NCBI GenBank assembly: GCA_022769625.1
Contig: JALEJP010000062.1
Coordinates: 1 to 64,000 of the forward strand
Direction: 5' to 3'
Length of the DNA stretch: 64,000 nucleotides
Origin: Lachnospiraceae bacterium
Lineage (GTDB): Bacteria; Bacillota; Clostridia; Lachnospirales; Lachnospiraceae
Both the position numbers and the translations under genes were made by a program. Shown in pieces: positions 37,901 through 44,490 of this stretch. Below the pieces are notes generated by a model. That model saw only the letters and a list, made by a program, of their open reading frames with translations. It did no database searches and was not told the origin of the DNA. Position 1 is the first letter of the stretch. The number at the start of each line of letters is the position of its first letter.

Positions 37901-37911
37901 TTCTTTTCCAT
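28936..37911 (-). CDS. Giant Cna-B/SpaA-repeat surface protein
   Basis: 2991 residues. Signal peptide 1-27 (cut after SVYA), then a Glu/Lys/Thr-rich stalk (about 30-165), an N-terminal region of ~400 residues with beta-rich adhesin-like sequence, and from about residue 580 to near the C terminus some twenty copies of the SpaA/Cna-B prealbumin-like fold. Copies are marked by phrases such as LSGAVFGLYAGEDI, by Lys-Asp starts (VIKCDADQ, ITKEDAFTG) and by YYxxExxAPEGY closings; such folds usually carry Lys-Asn isopeptide bonds. The end has AARTGD, a hydrophobic helix and KKRKKRC, a non-canonical sortase-type anchor instead of LPxTG. No sortase gene is in the window. Likely a long wall-linked adhesin; ligand unknown. 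Confidence 0.92.
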   Translation of the reverse strand: MEKKRKRILALLLAILCFLMSPMSVYASVDTGFGGQNQMEAAAEEEKKEAETGESDEAGKQEPETDMKITEPQEAGGNRETESMSPDDIENLENPGQSSEKETDIREEKPATESEPGAESEKPYGMTDKGGTIQTETSEKELPGPEQKEETKKQEETEDQTAPEKMARAAGQNSIYLTARQKAVTLDQVTAVTVGNVHTQIPEGYEGYVRTVTSIETNFSTQTFVPDKGALKGKEGCISLTENDKNKYFAWYRNSMFYQGQWLDIKVTLTDFELRNGAMFRFVPNRPGIETYKVDWADVRMEYFRSDTKAAVSVKGYVTFRDIDLFQGIVLKEGFGRVFADAETLPNLRMSVVNSRNYYYDISGLNQTSADKGFMLSALIQGTSAWMTFTFVRPENDLGTSLTPSGGISAESYKIFPSAHPQIEKYVSDSDETMVASNTLSNREETFTYTLMTTVPMETEGTIYQDWSVFDTLDDYLEIRQVSVTNENNADASVYWTIQKKQSFLAQCSNIRNLGFYGHTYYFRITVGIRKEAALKNRWEKEVQKAVIRNQAHASSDGKTVDSKTVTTTVPMSPASVSVEKRDSLTGEVLPGAEFSIYEWKNGAYAREPAAVLKGGENGLCESGDILTYTGENEGKFKLVETKAPDGYRKDVWEKEFVLSGLEKEKITFQGEEACVDEPQWIRIQVKKTDALTGKAVEGAVFAVEQWSEKEQKYVSCFGTENQKEEFVTDQNGTAKSSKLYYQTDNQGKFRVQEKETPEAYFGDYQEEDPKKDRKTYDFQVSAENDGKTLLLSNTKDGNTFLNSPKRAAISVIKIGEVLKGTERQEEIIHFFYEKKPLPGAKFEITAAEDIYQADGVTLELKKGETADELETGSDGKAVSKMLYPGKYIVTEVKAPEGFVIGKTEEEASRRVTLDCSSQQKKEAVFEELVFENDRPRASVTVWKKSENTRAGLSGAVFGLYAGEPVCIDGQIAVPKGALLAKAVSKSDGSCSFRTDIPCGYSYYVKEIQAPENYCRQSREKEYSFTWKYRDDRTDVYSFPVTEEKEASVFYNKEVSAEITLKKLDAESGLSKPQQEASLEGAVYGLYALETIWSPEGTKEVLYEKDMEISRQATDSQGMLWFKQVPLGKYYVKEIRASEGYLADDEIYEVDCSYEGEDIPVVKRSLTSRESVKKQKIRCFKLTGDNKETDLEWMEGAGFSVFSISELEKEAGEEKGAYLALSDEELVQKIIDLYRDRDTLDYSAMKKLPTVLLYDEEGKEERSKEFYSDKDGILESPMLPYGHYLLVETTVPEGKTAVTPRVITIDSDAADELVKGDGKGEKLPDFALWDQPKTSYLKITKEDAFTGRKVAKPGAKYVIHDVEGAYFKWYMKDKTSEEKINYINHFGNLVVAYTNGEIAGSYENPYETAVRKDADGKNNGTYVATTEPLPAGLYILEEVEAPQGYIKQGFEGVYRTRKENTFFEAAAFGMPEWEAVHSLSLSLDDVGKWNPSEKASKDRRLKINIGSVEEKCGYDRLAGHFVTEVCQTNDPAVGKLSIYAEGQVLKNFSEKTGFQYEYRGIPGNVFTVRAAENIYSGEGGENQTLLFAKGSEVVRLVTDGEGKAWTGPMEAAGFSWYGLPLGIYMVEQTKAAEGYALTEKNSSPKTFEISYAGQEIPIVYQNALYDIPRQKVKIQVSKQDAEDGGVLAGAVFGLYAGQDILAADGQTVLVKKDTLLAEAATGNAVDQRENAVFDLDLPTAFYYVREEKAPDGYYLSSEVHQIDARFQPDNGEILKFTEVFTNYRTMLQVNFMDYETEVELDDVCFSILDEAGNTVCRESSVHDKNVLIRGLQPGRVYQIQVTKARNGYQWNLYEKKDYLSLHVKDGYETAAGFFRGKQQNPINIKENVAEILLEDEECVQVLSLFQKSVQGNLCVCKKGEIPETKISGGKLKEIRYKLQGLPGAGYEVSAKETIFHPDGYSPEIYHAGEKIAYLVTDEKGNATLSGLYTGRYEVTEIKAPEGFTRSRSDCCKTVEISQEDNSQTDMEAEITFVNPRQLPDIGQDPDQREDQQDPGNIINDELKGRTGIIKTGADGERESETAGAEFTLYAKKDITDVSGSVVIPAGTEIERAVSDAYGRAAFHTDLPMGTYTVKETKAPDGYYLSGTEILFDFESYKRDDEVFIVRMQGSIKNAVTHAKLFLKDDKTGNELAGAVLQISDENGEIHSVIHTENTEGKGHVITGLIPEKIYKITEIMPRNGYVSEIYIPNQMQGILTKSKKQEVTFSIPQIVTDDGFENLPDPTVFELENAFVTGNVSISKTGELLNTVDRKIHAGEKLFNLVKTWFGYVKGGLKQVEFSVFAETDICHPDGVTGILFHAGDLVECRVREKEKMQAVIQTDAAGMAEFQGLYLGQYCLKETGIPEGYRKNEQNLFFTLSDKGEDMDTVYPEEGTIPVYNERQQVDIQVIKCDADQEEKVLSGAVFGLYAGEDICTANGTILLEKDVLIETQETDADGKAQFDRALPNGRYYIAELEAPEGYVSSSEIILVDASWKESGVPVQTYQIRFTNEITKVNVRKKARDTDENMAGAKLAIYEGNTCVESWTTTEQAHCVEGLKTGAAYTLREIAPAPGYVTAEDVAFVVEDARDGVYSPQEIVMEDDVTEVHISVFELDGKRKIPLGKVKAHLETAEGKPVLAENNPSGKDGAWESGAGEEEIWKKLPVGVYQAVVDAVPEGYVVPEKTRIEVKDTREIQTFEIMVLPISVRITGYALASTVSEKTEAKKIINGIFAHITGRFGEKSEELPVLYTHVPAGSCDIVTDKVPEGYVLLSKTSIQVRGDTAEIQDFQVEVRPTVIKIVAVDKKTQSILDGVKVTVMDENGKTVWKNITLTTIKEKVIPMGYTISTEKVPDGYQKPEKKTITVKAVSNLQTYKIELKKKGEETKKKTSLTSAGGNTAQGYGSGNGGTYVTEGRQNTAARTGDTMDAAVWLVINSMAVFAAAVMWKKRKKRC

Positions 37912-38026
37912 CCTGTCCTTCCTTTCTTTTGGCAGCCGGGCATCTTTTGTCCCGATACTGCTGAATTTTCGTCATATAGAGAACCGGGCTGAAATATATT
38001 ATTAAAAAGCCGAAATGGAAAAAGCC

Positions 38027-38482
38027 ATGGCAAAACCTAGAATTGTAGTTTTTCGCATGAGAGAACTGATCTATACCGCAATTTTTGCAGTTCTGGCAAT
38101 CATACTGCTGATTCTGGTATTTTTCATGTTCCGTCCGAAAGAAACAAAAAACAGAACAAAAGAAACCAGCCATGCAGTCAGTGATGCCTCAGAAGAGACA
38201 TATTTTGCCGGTGTCTACACAACCTCACTTACTTTGAGCAACCAGGCTGTCGATCTTGAAGTAACGGTAGACAAAAATCATATTAATAACATTCGTCTTG
38301 TGAATCTTGGGGAATCGGTCACTACCATGTTTCCGCTGGTAGAACCTGCCCTGGATGAACTGTCCAGACAGATCTGTCAAAAACAGTCCACAGATGGGAT
38401 TACATGCTCCCAGGAGAATAAATATACTTCTCAGATTTTATTTCAGGCGATTCAGAACGCTCTGGCAAAAGCACGAAAGTAG
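38027..38482 (+). CDS. Single-pass membrane protein, FMN-binding-like extracellular domain
   Basis: 151 residues from ATG 38027 (MAKPRIVVFRM), which has GGAAAAAGCC upstream; another ATG at 38015 is possible. One membrane helix (about 14-38), a short Lys/Glu/Ser linker, then a ~95-residue domain (YFAGVYTTSLTLSNQAVDLEVTVDKNHINNIRLV...) with the look of small FMN-binding-type domains, though no flavin-attachment motif is certain. Transcribed away from the giant adhesin. Function unknown. Confidence 0.7.
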   Translation: MAKPRIVVFRMRELIYTAIFAVLAIILLILVFFMFRPKETKNRTKETSHAVSDASEETYFAGVYTTSLTLSNQAVDLEVTVDKNHINNIRLVNLGESVTTMFPLVEPALDELSRQICQKQSTDGITCSQENKYTSQILFQAIQNALAKARK

Positions 38483-38542
38483 GTGCTGCCCGGCACCTGC
38501 TTTCCCTTCTGCTTTTCCATATTCAACCGTCTCTACGCCTTC

Positions 38543-38571
38543 AGTATACATAATGCATTTTGATATGTCAA
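38543..38571 (-). promoter_or_regulatory. Consensus promoter, antisense to the small membrane gene
   Basis: TTGACA (38566-38571), exactly 17 nt, TATACT (38543-38548) on the minus strand. Transcription from about 38536 would cross the 38027-38482 gene in antisense and continue toward the giant adhesin start at 37911. The 100-nt gap directly before the adhesin shows no promoter as good as this one. Confidence 0.6.
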
Positions 38572-38627
38572 TCTTTATTTTTAAAGTTATCTTAATATAT
38601 ATGTTGCGTTCAAAAAAAGAATTATTG

Positions 38628-38761
38628 TAACTGTTCACAACAGGCCGAATCACTTGCTGATGAGGCCGTAAGAACATGATTCAGGTGTGAGCAAACCCCA
38701 TCGGCACAGCCGATTTTCATGGGTTTGCGAATCGTATCTGTGAAGGTACTGAACAGATACG
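38628..38761. repeat. Complex palindromic intergenic element
   Basis: Lies between the convergent ends of the small membrane gene and the GH25 gene. It contains a perfect stem CGTATCTGT/ACAGATACG (arms 38732-38740 and 38753-38761), a long stem GCAAACCC/GGGTTTGC with inner ATCGGC/GCCGAT (within 38690-38730), and a third segment with GGCCG motifs (38645-38690). The edges share CTGTTCA in opposite orientation. No coding frame. Resembles repeated structured elements rather than a single terminator. Confidence 0.5.
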
Positions 38762-38763
38762 AA

Positions 38764-39717
38764 TTATTTTACTTTTACCGTAAGTACCGCTTTTTTTCCA
38801 TTATGTGTGCGCACTGTAATTTTTGCGGTTCCTTTTTTCACGGCTTTTACCTTTCCTTTGGCCGTTACGGTAGCCACTGCCTTTCTGGAAGATTTAAAAG
38901 TCACTTTCGGAGTATAACTTCCCGCGCTGAGCTTATATTTTATCTGGTATTTGTTTCCCTTTTTCAGAATAACCTTCTTTTTATTCAGCTTTATGGATTT
39001 GGGTACTTCCAGTCTGGACAGATTCAGATCGGTACAACCATTTCCATTGCCTGCACCAGCTATTTTCCCGCTCTGGGAATACTGCCACATATCCCATTCC
39101 CCGGAGAACTCCGGCTCGTCTACGCCATAATGTGCAGCCCAGACTTTTATTCCGGTCAATTTACTCCAGTTATAATACAAAGACAGATTGGAGACCGATG
39201 CATAAATCATGGGCTGATAGCCTGCTTTCTTTATTTCATCACAAAATGCTCTGGCAATCGAAGTCACACGCACTTTTCCCTGGGCAAAAATACCGGGCAG
39301 CTCCATATCATAGGCAACTGGATATTCCAGCTTTCTGCCATTTAAAATCTTCAGACAATACTTTGCTTCCGCACGAGCTCCTGCCACAGTCGTTGTGCAA
39401 CAGACATGATACACCCCTCTTTTCAGTCCCGCACTGCCTGCCCCTGCATAGTTTGCCTCAAACTGTGGGTCTGCATCCTCCGTGCTGCCCACATCTTTTC
39501 CGTCTCCGGTCTTTATCATGACAAAGCCTATCCCCTGCGCTTTGACCTGATTCCAGTCTACCGTTCCATTAAACTGTGATACGTCGATCCCTTTTGTCCC
39601 ACTGCCTGCCGCTTTGACTGTCCTGGTTTCACTGATTATGAAAAGAAAGAAAAACAACAAACCTGCGGTCAGAAAGATCCTCTTTTTTCTGCTTTTCTTC
39701 CGCTGCACCCGTTTCAC
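38764..39717 (-). CDS. Secreted GH25 lysozyme with C-terminal Ig-like domain
   Basis: 317 residues from GTG 39717, overlapping the nadE stop by GTGA, with GGAAGG inside nadE as ribosome binding site. Signal peptide (Arg/Lys-rich start, hydrophobic 12-35), then the GH25 muramidase domain (about 41-240): KGIDVSQFNGTVDWNQVK has the conserved Asp, VAYDMELPG the catalytic acid pair region, and WDMWQYSQSGKIAG ends the barrel. A Lys-rich bacterial Ig-like (Big_2) domain (about 245-317) probably binds the wall. It should cut the glycan backbone of peptidoglycan, for remodelling or against competitors. Confidence 0.93.
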   Translation of the reverse strand: MKRVQRKKSRKKRIFLTAGLLFFFLFIISETRTVKAAGSGTKGIDVSQFNGTVDWNQVKAQGIGFVMIKTGDGKDVGSTEDADPQFEANYAGAGSAGLKRGVYHVCCTTTVAGARAEAKYCLKILNGRKLEYPVAYDMELPGIFAQGKVRVTSIARAFCDEIKKAGYQPMIYASVSNLSLYYNWSKLTGIKVWAAHYGVDEPEFSGEWDMWQYSQSGKIAGAGNGNGCTDLNLSRLEVPKSIKLNKKKVILKKGNKYQIKYKLSAGSYTPKVTFKSSRKAVATVTAKGKVKAVKKGTAKITVRTHNGKKAVLTVKVK

Positions 39718-41630
39718 AGCCCTTCCAGCTCTTTCTGCCAGAGACGCACGCAGGCATCACTTGGCATACGCAGATCTCCTCTTGGTGAAACTGCCACCGA
39801 TCCCACTTTAGGACCGTCCGGAAGACAGGAACGTTTAAACTGCTGGGAGAAAAATCTCCAGTAAAATTTGCGAAGCCATTTCAGGATCGTTTCATCGTCA
39901 TAAACACCCGCAAACGAAAGCTTTGCAATCCGGTATATCTTAGCCGGCGCATAACCAAATCGGAGTACATAATACAGAAAAAAGTCATGCAGCTCATAAG
40001 GTCCTACCAGATCCTCTGTTTTCTGAGAAATTTCTCCGTCCTTTGGCGGAAGCAGCTCCGGACTCACCGGTGTGTCCAGAATATCATAAAGTACCTCACC
40101 CAGCTTTCGATCCTCAAAAGTATCCGCACAGTAACGCACCAGATGGCGTACCAGTGTTTTCGGCACCGAAGCATTGACACCGTACATGGACATATGATCT
40201 CCATTATATGTTGCCCAGCCAAGTGCCAGCTCTGACATGTCACCGGTTCCGACCACCATGCCCTGAGACTGGTTGGCAAGATCCATCAGTACCTGGGTAC
40301 GCTCGCGAGCCTGTCCATTTTCGTAGGTGACATCATGATTCTCCAAATCCTGTCCGATATCATCGAAATGCTGTGTCACCGATTTTCTGATATCCACCTC
40401 TTTTAAGGAAGCACCCAGTCTCCTGGTAAGTTCACAGGCATTTCGATAGGTACGGTCCGTGGTTCCAAAACAAGGCATGGTTACCGATAAAATACTGCTT
40501 CTGTCAACCCTCGCCATGTCACAGGCTCTCGCTGCCACCAGCAGCGCAAGCGTGGAATCCAGTCCGCCGGAAATTCCCACCACAAGACTTTTACAGCCGG
40601 TATGAACCAGCCTTTTTTTCAGCCCCATAGCCTGAATGGACAGAATTTCTTCACAGCGTCTGTCACGGTCACTTTTATCCTGCGGCACAAACGGTGTCCT
40701 GTCAAATCTGCGTGCCAGTTTCGTTTTCTCCACGGAAAGATCAAATTTCGTTTCCACGTATTCCTCATCCAGATCCATCCGGAAGGTTGTCATTCTGCGG
40801 CGTTCTGCCCGGATACGGCGGATATCTATGTCCCCGAAGATGACTCCATTTTCAAAACGTGCCGATTCTCCAAGCAGTACCCCGTTTTCCGCAATCAGAT
40901 TGTGCGCTGCAAATACCAGATCTGTAGAGGATTCTCCCTCACCTGCATCTGCATAAATATAACCGCATACAAGACGTGCCGACTGACCGGCAACGAGATT
41001 TCTGCGATACCTGTCTTTTCCCGTTGTCTCATCACTGGCAGAGAGATTTACAATCACCGAAGCGCCTGCCTGCGCATGACGGATACTTGGCGGACATGCC
41101 ACCCACAGATCCTCGCAGATCTCCGCTGCCACAGTAAGTCCTTCCATCTGTTCACAGCAAAACAACTGACAGATACCAAATGGAACATCCTCTTCCTGCC
41201 AGTCAACATGCAGAAATTCCACTTCCTCGGCTCCAGGCTCGAAATGTCTTCTCTCATAAAACTCAGAATAATTGGGAAGATTTTTTTTCGGAACCATACC
41301 AAGAAGCTTTCCATGACTAATGGCTGCCGCCACATTGTAAAGCTTGCCGTTTTTCTCCCATGGAAGACCTACAAATATCAGTGCGTCCACCTGCCTGCTT
41401 TCCTTCACAATGGTAAGGAGCGCTTCCTTTGCCCCATCCAGCAAAACGTCCTGCCAGAACAGATCTTCACAGGTATAACCGGTGATGCAAAGCTCTGGAA
41501 AAACAATTATCTTTGCTCCGCCTTCTGCAGCCATCCGCATATTTTTACAAATCTGTTCCGCATTATATTCACAGTCCGCCACACGGATATCCGGTGTTAC
41601 TGCCGCTGTTTTTATAAAACCATCCCTCAT
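39714..41630 (-). CDS. nadE: Glutamine-dependent NAD+ synthase
   Basis: 638 residues, two domains. The N-terminal carbon-nitrogen hydrolase (about 1-290) supplies ammonia from glutamine, with Glu46 (FPELCITGY), a Lys near 116 (KKNLPNY) and nucleophile Cys172 (EICEDLW). The C-terminal synthetase has the PP-loop GISGGLDSTLALL and VVGTGDMSELALGW. It amidates NaAD to NAD+. The stop codon overlaps the GTG start of the lysozyme gene. 31 nt separate it from hslO upstream. Confidence 0.96.
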   Translation of the reverse strand: MRDGFIKTAAVTPDIRVADCEYNAEQICKNMRMAAEGGAKIIVFPELCITGYTCEDLFWQDVLLDGAKEALLTIVKESRQVDALIFVGLPWEKNGKLYNVAAAISHGKLLGMVPKKNLPNYSEFYERRHFEPGAEEVEFLHVDWQEEDVPFGICQLFCCEQMEGLTVAAEICEDLWVACPPSIRHAQAGASVIVNLSASDETTGKDRYRRNLVAGQSARLVCGYIYADAGEGESSTDLVFAAHNLIAENGVLLGESARFENGVIFGDIDIRRIRAERRRMTTFRMDLDEEYVETKFDLSVEKTKLARRFDRTPFVPQDKSDRDRRCEEILSIQAMGLKKRLVHTGCKSLVVGISGGLDSTLALLVAARACDMARVDRSSILSVTMPCFGTTDRTYRNACELTRRLGASLKEVDIRKSVTQHFDDIGQDLENHDVTYENGQARERTQVLMDLANQSQGMVVGTGDMSELALGWATYNGDHMSMYGVNASVPKTLVRHLVRYCADTFEDRKLGEVLYDILDTPVSPELLPPKDGEISQKTEDLVGPYELHDFFLYYVLRFGYAPAKIYRIAKLSFAGVYDDETILKWLRKFYWRFFSQQFKRSCLPDGPKVGSVAVSPRGDLRMPSDACVRLWQKELEGL

Positions 41631-41661
41631 AACTCTGTCTGTCCTTTCACCTTTTTCTGGA

Positions 41662-42546
41662 TTATCTTTTCTTTGCCACTGCCAGCAGCTGTTTTAACTC
41701 TTCCATCTGAAACGTATAACTTGTATTACAGAAATGACAGTTCATTTCAATCGGCTTTCCTTCGTCTATCATTTCCTTTATTTCTTTTTCCCCGATGCTG
41801 ATCAGCGCCTTGGAGACACGTTCTCTGGAGCAGTTGCATGCAAAGCGTGTATCTGTCTTCTCTGCAATCTCCAGACCAAATTCTCCCAAAAGCTCCATCA
41901 GAATATCTTCCGGCGTCATGCCTGCATCCAGCATGGAGGTCACCGATGTCACCTTAGAAAGCTTTTCCTCCAACGCCTGGATTACTTTTTCATCTGTAAA
42001 CGGCATAAGCTGAATGATAAATCCTCCCGCCTGCTTTACCGTATTATCCCGGTTCATCAATACACCAAGTCCTACCGAGGAGGGCACCTGCTCTGAGGTT
42101 GCGAAATAATACGTGAGATCATCTGCAATCTCTCCTGTCTGCAGCGCAACCTGCCCAACATAGGGCTCTTTCAGTCCCATATCCTTGATCACATTTAAAA
42201 TGCCCACTCCTACAGCACCTGAAACGTCCAGCTTTCCCCTGGCATTGGGCGGAAGGATAACCTCCGGGTTTCCCACAAAGCCTTTGACATTTCCTTTGCT
42301 GTCTGCCGTTACCGTAATCCCTCTGAGCGGACCACCTGCTTTAATCTGAAGTGTCAGGATATCCTGATCTCCCTTCATCATAGCTCCCATCATGGCTCCC
42401 GCTGTCAGAAGACGTCCAAGAGCGGCACTTGCCACGGGGCTTGTATTGTGCACTGCTCTTGCATACTCCACCATCTCTCTGGTAGTTGCTGCAAACGCAC
42501 GTATCTGGCTGTCTGCAGCTGTTGCTCTCACTATATAATCTGCCAT
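41662..42546 (-). CDS. hslO: Redox-regulated chaperone Hsp33
   Basis: 294 residues. Hsp33 becomes an active holdase when oxidation releases zinc from its cysteine centre. The zinc ligands are visible as C237-x-C239 and C270-x-x-C273 (ACNCSRE and NCHFCNT). The N-terminal substrate-binding domain starts DYIVRATAADSQIRAFAATT. AAGAGGATAATGAT precedes the ATG. Part of a closely spaced minus-strand run with nadE and a methyltransferase. Confidence 0.96.
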   Translation of the reverse strand: MADYIVRATAADSQIRAFAATTREMVEYARAVHNTSPVASAALGRLLTAGAMMGAMMKGDQDILTLQIKAGGPLRGITVTADSKGNVKGFVGNPEVILPPNARGKLDVSGAVGVGILNVIKDMGLKEPYVGQVALQTGEIADDLTYYFATSEQVPSSVGLGVLMNRDNTVKQAGGFIIQLMPFTDEKVIQALEEKLSKVTSVTSMLDAGMTPEDILMELLGEFGLEIAEKTDTRFACNCSRERVSKALISIGEKEIKEMIDEGKPIEMNCHFCNTSYTFQMEELKQLLAVAKKR

Positions 42547-42561
42547 ATCATTATCCTCTTT

Positions 42562-43335
42562 TCACTTTTTGTGTTTTCCCTTTTCCCGGGCGATCACATA
42601 GATCCTCTCACTGTCCGGTCGCACCGGTTCTCTCGTAAAGGCATCATAGGCCGCGAGAAATTCCATCCCGGCTTCTGCAATCAGCCGTTTCACTGTCTTA
42701 AGGTCATAGGCTCTCTGAAAATGTGTCTCTTCAAACTTCTGATACAGACCATTCTCTGTTTCGGCAAAAATCGTCAGATCATACTCATTGACTTTTTCTT
42801 CCTCATACCAGGTATTTTCCCAGATAAAACTGGCTCCTTCCCGGTTTTCCGCAATGGTGGTATCTCCAATCAGCTCCCTGTACTTGTATGCCGTATTCAG
42901 ATCAAAAATGAAAATCCCTCCCGGATCCAGATAATTGTTTACCAGCTTAAAAGTGGAAAGCAGATCCTTTTCCTCCTGCAGATAATTCATGGAATCACAG
43001 ATGCAGACTGCGGCACGCACTGTTCCGTACAGTTCAAATTCCCTCATATCCTGCATCAGATAGAGAATGTCTCTTCCTGATCTTTCCCTTTTTTCCATAG
43101 CAATATCCAGCATATCGGCAGAAAGATCCACGCCGATCATATCATACCCTCTGGAAGCCAGTATTTCCGTGAGATTTCCGGTACCGCAGCCAAGCTCCAG
43201 AACCAGCCCTTCCCGTACCTCATATTCCATCAATAAGGACTGCACATAATCTGCCCATTCCTCATATGGAACATCATCCATAAATTTGTCATATACGTAG
43301 GCAAAACTGCCATACATCATGCCTTCCTCGCTCAT
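42562..43335 (-). CDS. SAM-dependent methyltransferase, class I
   Basis: Up to 257 residues. The Rossmann-like motif I is VLELGCGTGNLTEILASRGY, followed by MIGVDLSADMLDIA and CDSMNYL, typical of small-molecule methyltransferases of Firmicutes. The family usually starts MYGSFAxVYDxFM, so the true start may be the ATG at 43320 behind GAGGAAGGC rather than 43335. The substrate is unknown. 27 nt before hisC's end and 15 nt before hslO. Confidence 0.85.
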   Translation of the reverse strand: MSEEGMMYGSFAYVYDKFMDDVPYEEWADYVQSLLMEYEVREGLVLELGCGTGNLTEILASRGYDMIGVDLSADMLDIAMEKRERSGRDILYLMQDMREFELYGTVRAAVCICDSMNYLQEEKDLLSTFKLVNNYLDPGGIFIFDLNTAYKYRELIGDTTIAENREGASFIWENTWYEEEKVNEYDLTIFAETENGLYQKFEETHFQRAYDLKTVKRLIAEAGMEFLAAYDAFTREPVRPDSERIYVIAREKGKHKK

Positions 43336-43362
43336 ACTGTCTCATCCCTGTCCTGTCAGATT

Positions 43363-44451
43363 TCATGCATTTTCCCCGGATGCTTCCGTCTCTTTCTCCT
43401 GCAGATATTTCCGGAGAAAGGCAATCAGGGCATCCATCTCTTCCTCTGTTCCGATGGTTACGCGCAGGTAGTTGTCAATGCGTGGTTTATTAAAGTAACG
43501 AACATAAATTCTTTTGATTTTCAGAGCCTCAAACAATTCCCGGGCTGCAACTTTTTCATGTGTGATAAACAGGAAATTGGACTGGGAATCGCCAAAGGTA
43601 AATCCGAGCTCTGAAAGTTCCCCTTTCACACGCTCACGTGTGGCAATGATTCTGGCTTTCGTATCTTCAAAATAAGCCCGGTCTGCAAGTGCTGCCCGTC
43701 CGATTACCAGAGACGGATAATTCATCGTATAGGAATTAAATGAGTATTTCACATCATTCAGGTATTTGATCAGCGTCCGGTTTCCAAAAGCATATCCGAT
43801 ACGCACTCCGGCCAGGGAACGTGACTTGGAAAAGGTCTGAACAACCAGCAGATTTTCATAACGGTCAATCAGTTCCAGTGCAGACTGACCGCCAAAATCA
43901 ATATAAGCCTCATCCACAATTACTACCACATCCTGATTATGCCGGATAATATCTTCTATATCTGAAAGATTCTGCCCGATACCAGTGGGTGCATTGGGAT
44001 TTGGGAATACCACACCGCCGTTTGGTTTGTAGTAATCTTCTTTTACAATGGCAAAATTTTCATCCAGAGGCTGACATTCATATGGGATACGGAATACATC
44101 TGCCCAGACATCGTAAAAGGAATACGTAATATCCGGAAAGAAAATCGGCCGCTGGGAATTGAAAAAGGTCAGAAAACACATGGCAAGCACATCATCCGAA
44201 CCAACCCCGACAAAAATCTGATCCTTATCCAGATGATAAAAATCAGCCAGCTCAGAGACAAGCAGATCTGCAGTGGGATCCGGATAGAGACGCATCCGGT
44301 CCGATTCCAGATTTTTTATCGCTTCACGCACACCCGGAGCAGGCGGATATGGATTTTCGTTTGTATTTAATTTTATCATCCCTATCTGATTTGGCTGTTC
44401 ACCAGGTACATAGGGCACTACCTTTCTTACATTTTTCTCCCAGGGCTTCAT
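43363..44451 (-). CDS. hisC: Histidinol-phosphate aminotransferase
   Basis: 362 residues, PLP-dependent fold type I. KLNTNENPYPPAPGV near the N terminus, VGVGSDDVL, PNPNAPTGI and TFSKSRSLAGVRIGYAFG (with the PLP lysine) are diagnostic. It converts imidazole acetol phosphate to histidinol phosphate and may also act on aromatic amino acids. Not in a his operon here; flanked by a methyltransferase and a DUF2156 gene. GGAGGACATGAC precedes the ATG. Confidence 0.93.
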   Translation of the reverse strand: MKPWEKNVRKVVPYVPGEQPNQIGMIKLNTNENPYPPAPGVREAIKNLESDRMRLYPDPTADLLVSELADFYHLDKDQIFVGVGSDDVLAMCFLTFFNSQRPIFFPDITYSFYDVWADVFRIPYECQPLDENFAIVKEDYYKPNGGVVFPNPNAPTGIGQNLSDIEDIIRHNQDVVVIVDEAYIDFGGQSALELIDRYENLLVVQTFSKSRSLAGVRIGYAFGNRTLIKYLNDVKYSFNSYTMNYPSLVIGRAALADRAYFEDTKARIIATRERVKGELSELGFTFGDSQSNFLFITHEKVAARELFEALKIKRIYVRYFNKPRIDNYLRVTIGTEEEMDALIAFLRKYLQEKETEASGENA

Positions 44452-44490
44452 GTCATGTCCTCCTTGTCAATGGTTATCTGTAGTTTTTCA

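Noticed and set aside
28936-37911. CRISPR or tandem DNA repeats in the adhesin gene
   Set aside because: The repeats are diverged protein folds of variable spacing, not identical direct repeats with spacers.
37912-38014. Possible c-di-GMP or other riboswitch before the adhesin
   Set aside because: Imperfect CAGCC/GGCTG pairing exists but no known aptamer core could be matched.
38650-38690. CTGATGAG resembling a hammerhead ribozyme core
   Set aside because: The following GAAA and the GUC cleavage partner with proper stems are missing; pairing does not give the three-way junction.
40602-41801. Plus-strand 399-codon frame across nadE
   Set aside because: Antisense to a clear nadE gene, no start site or domain.
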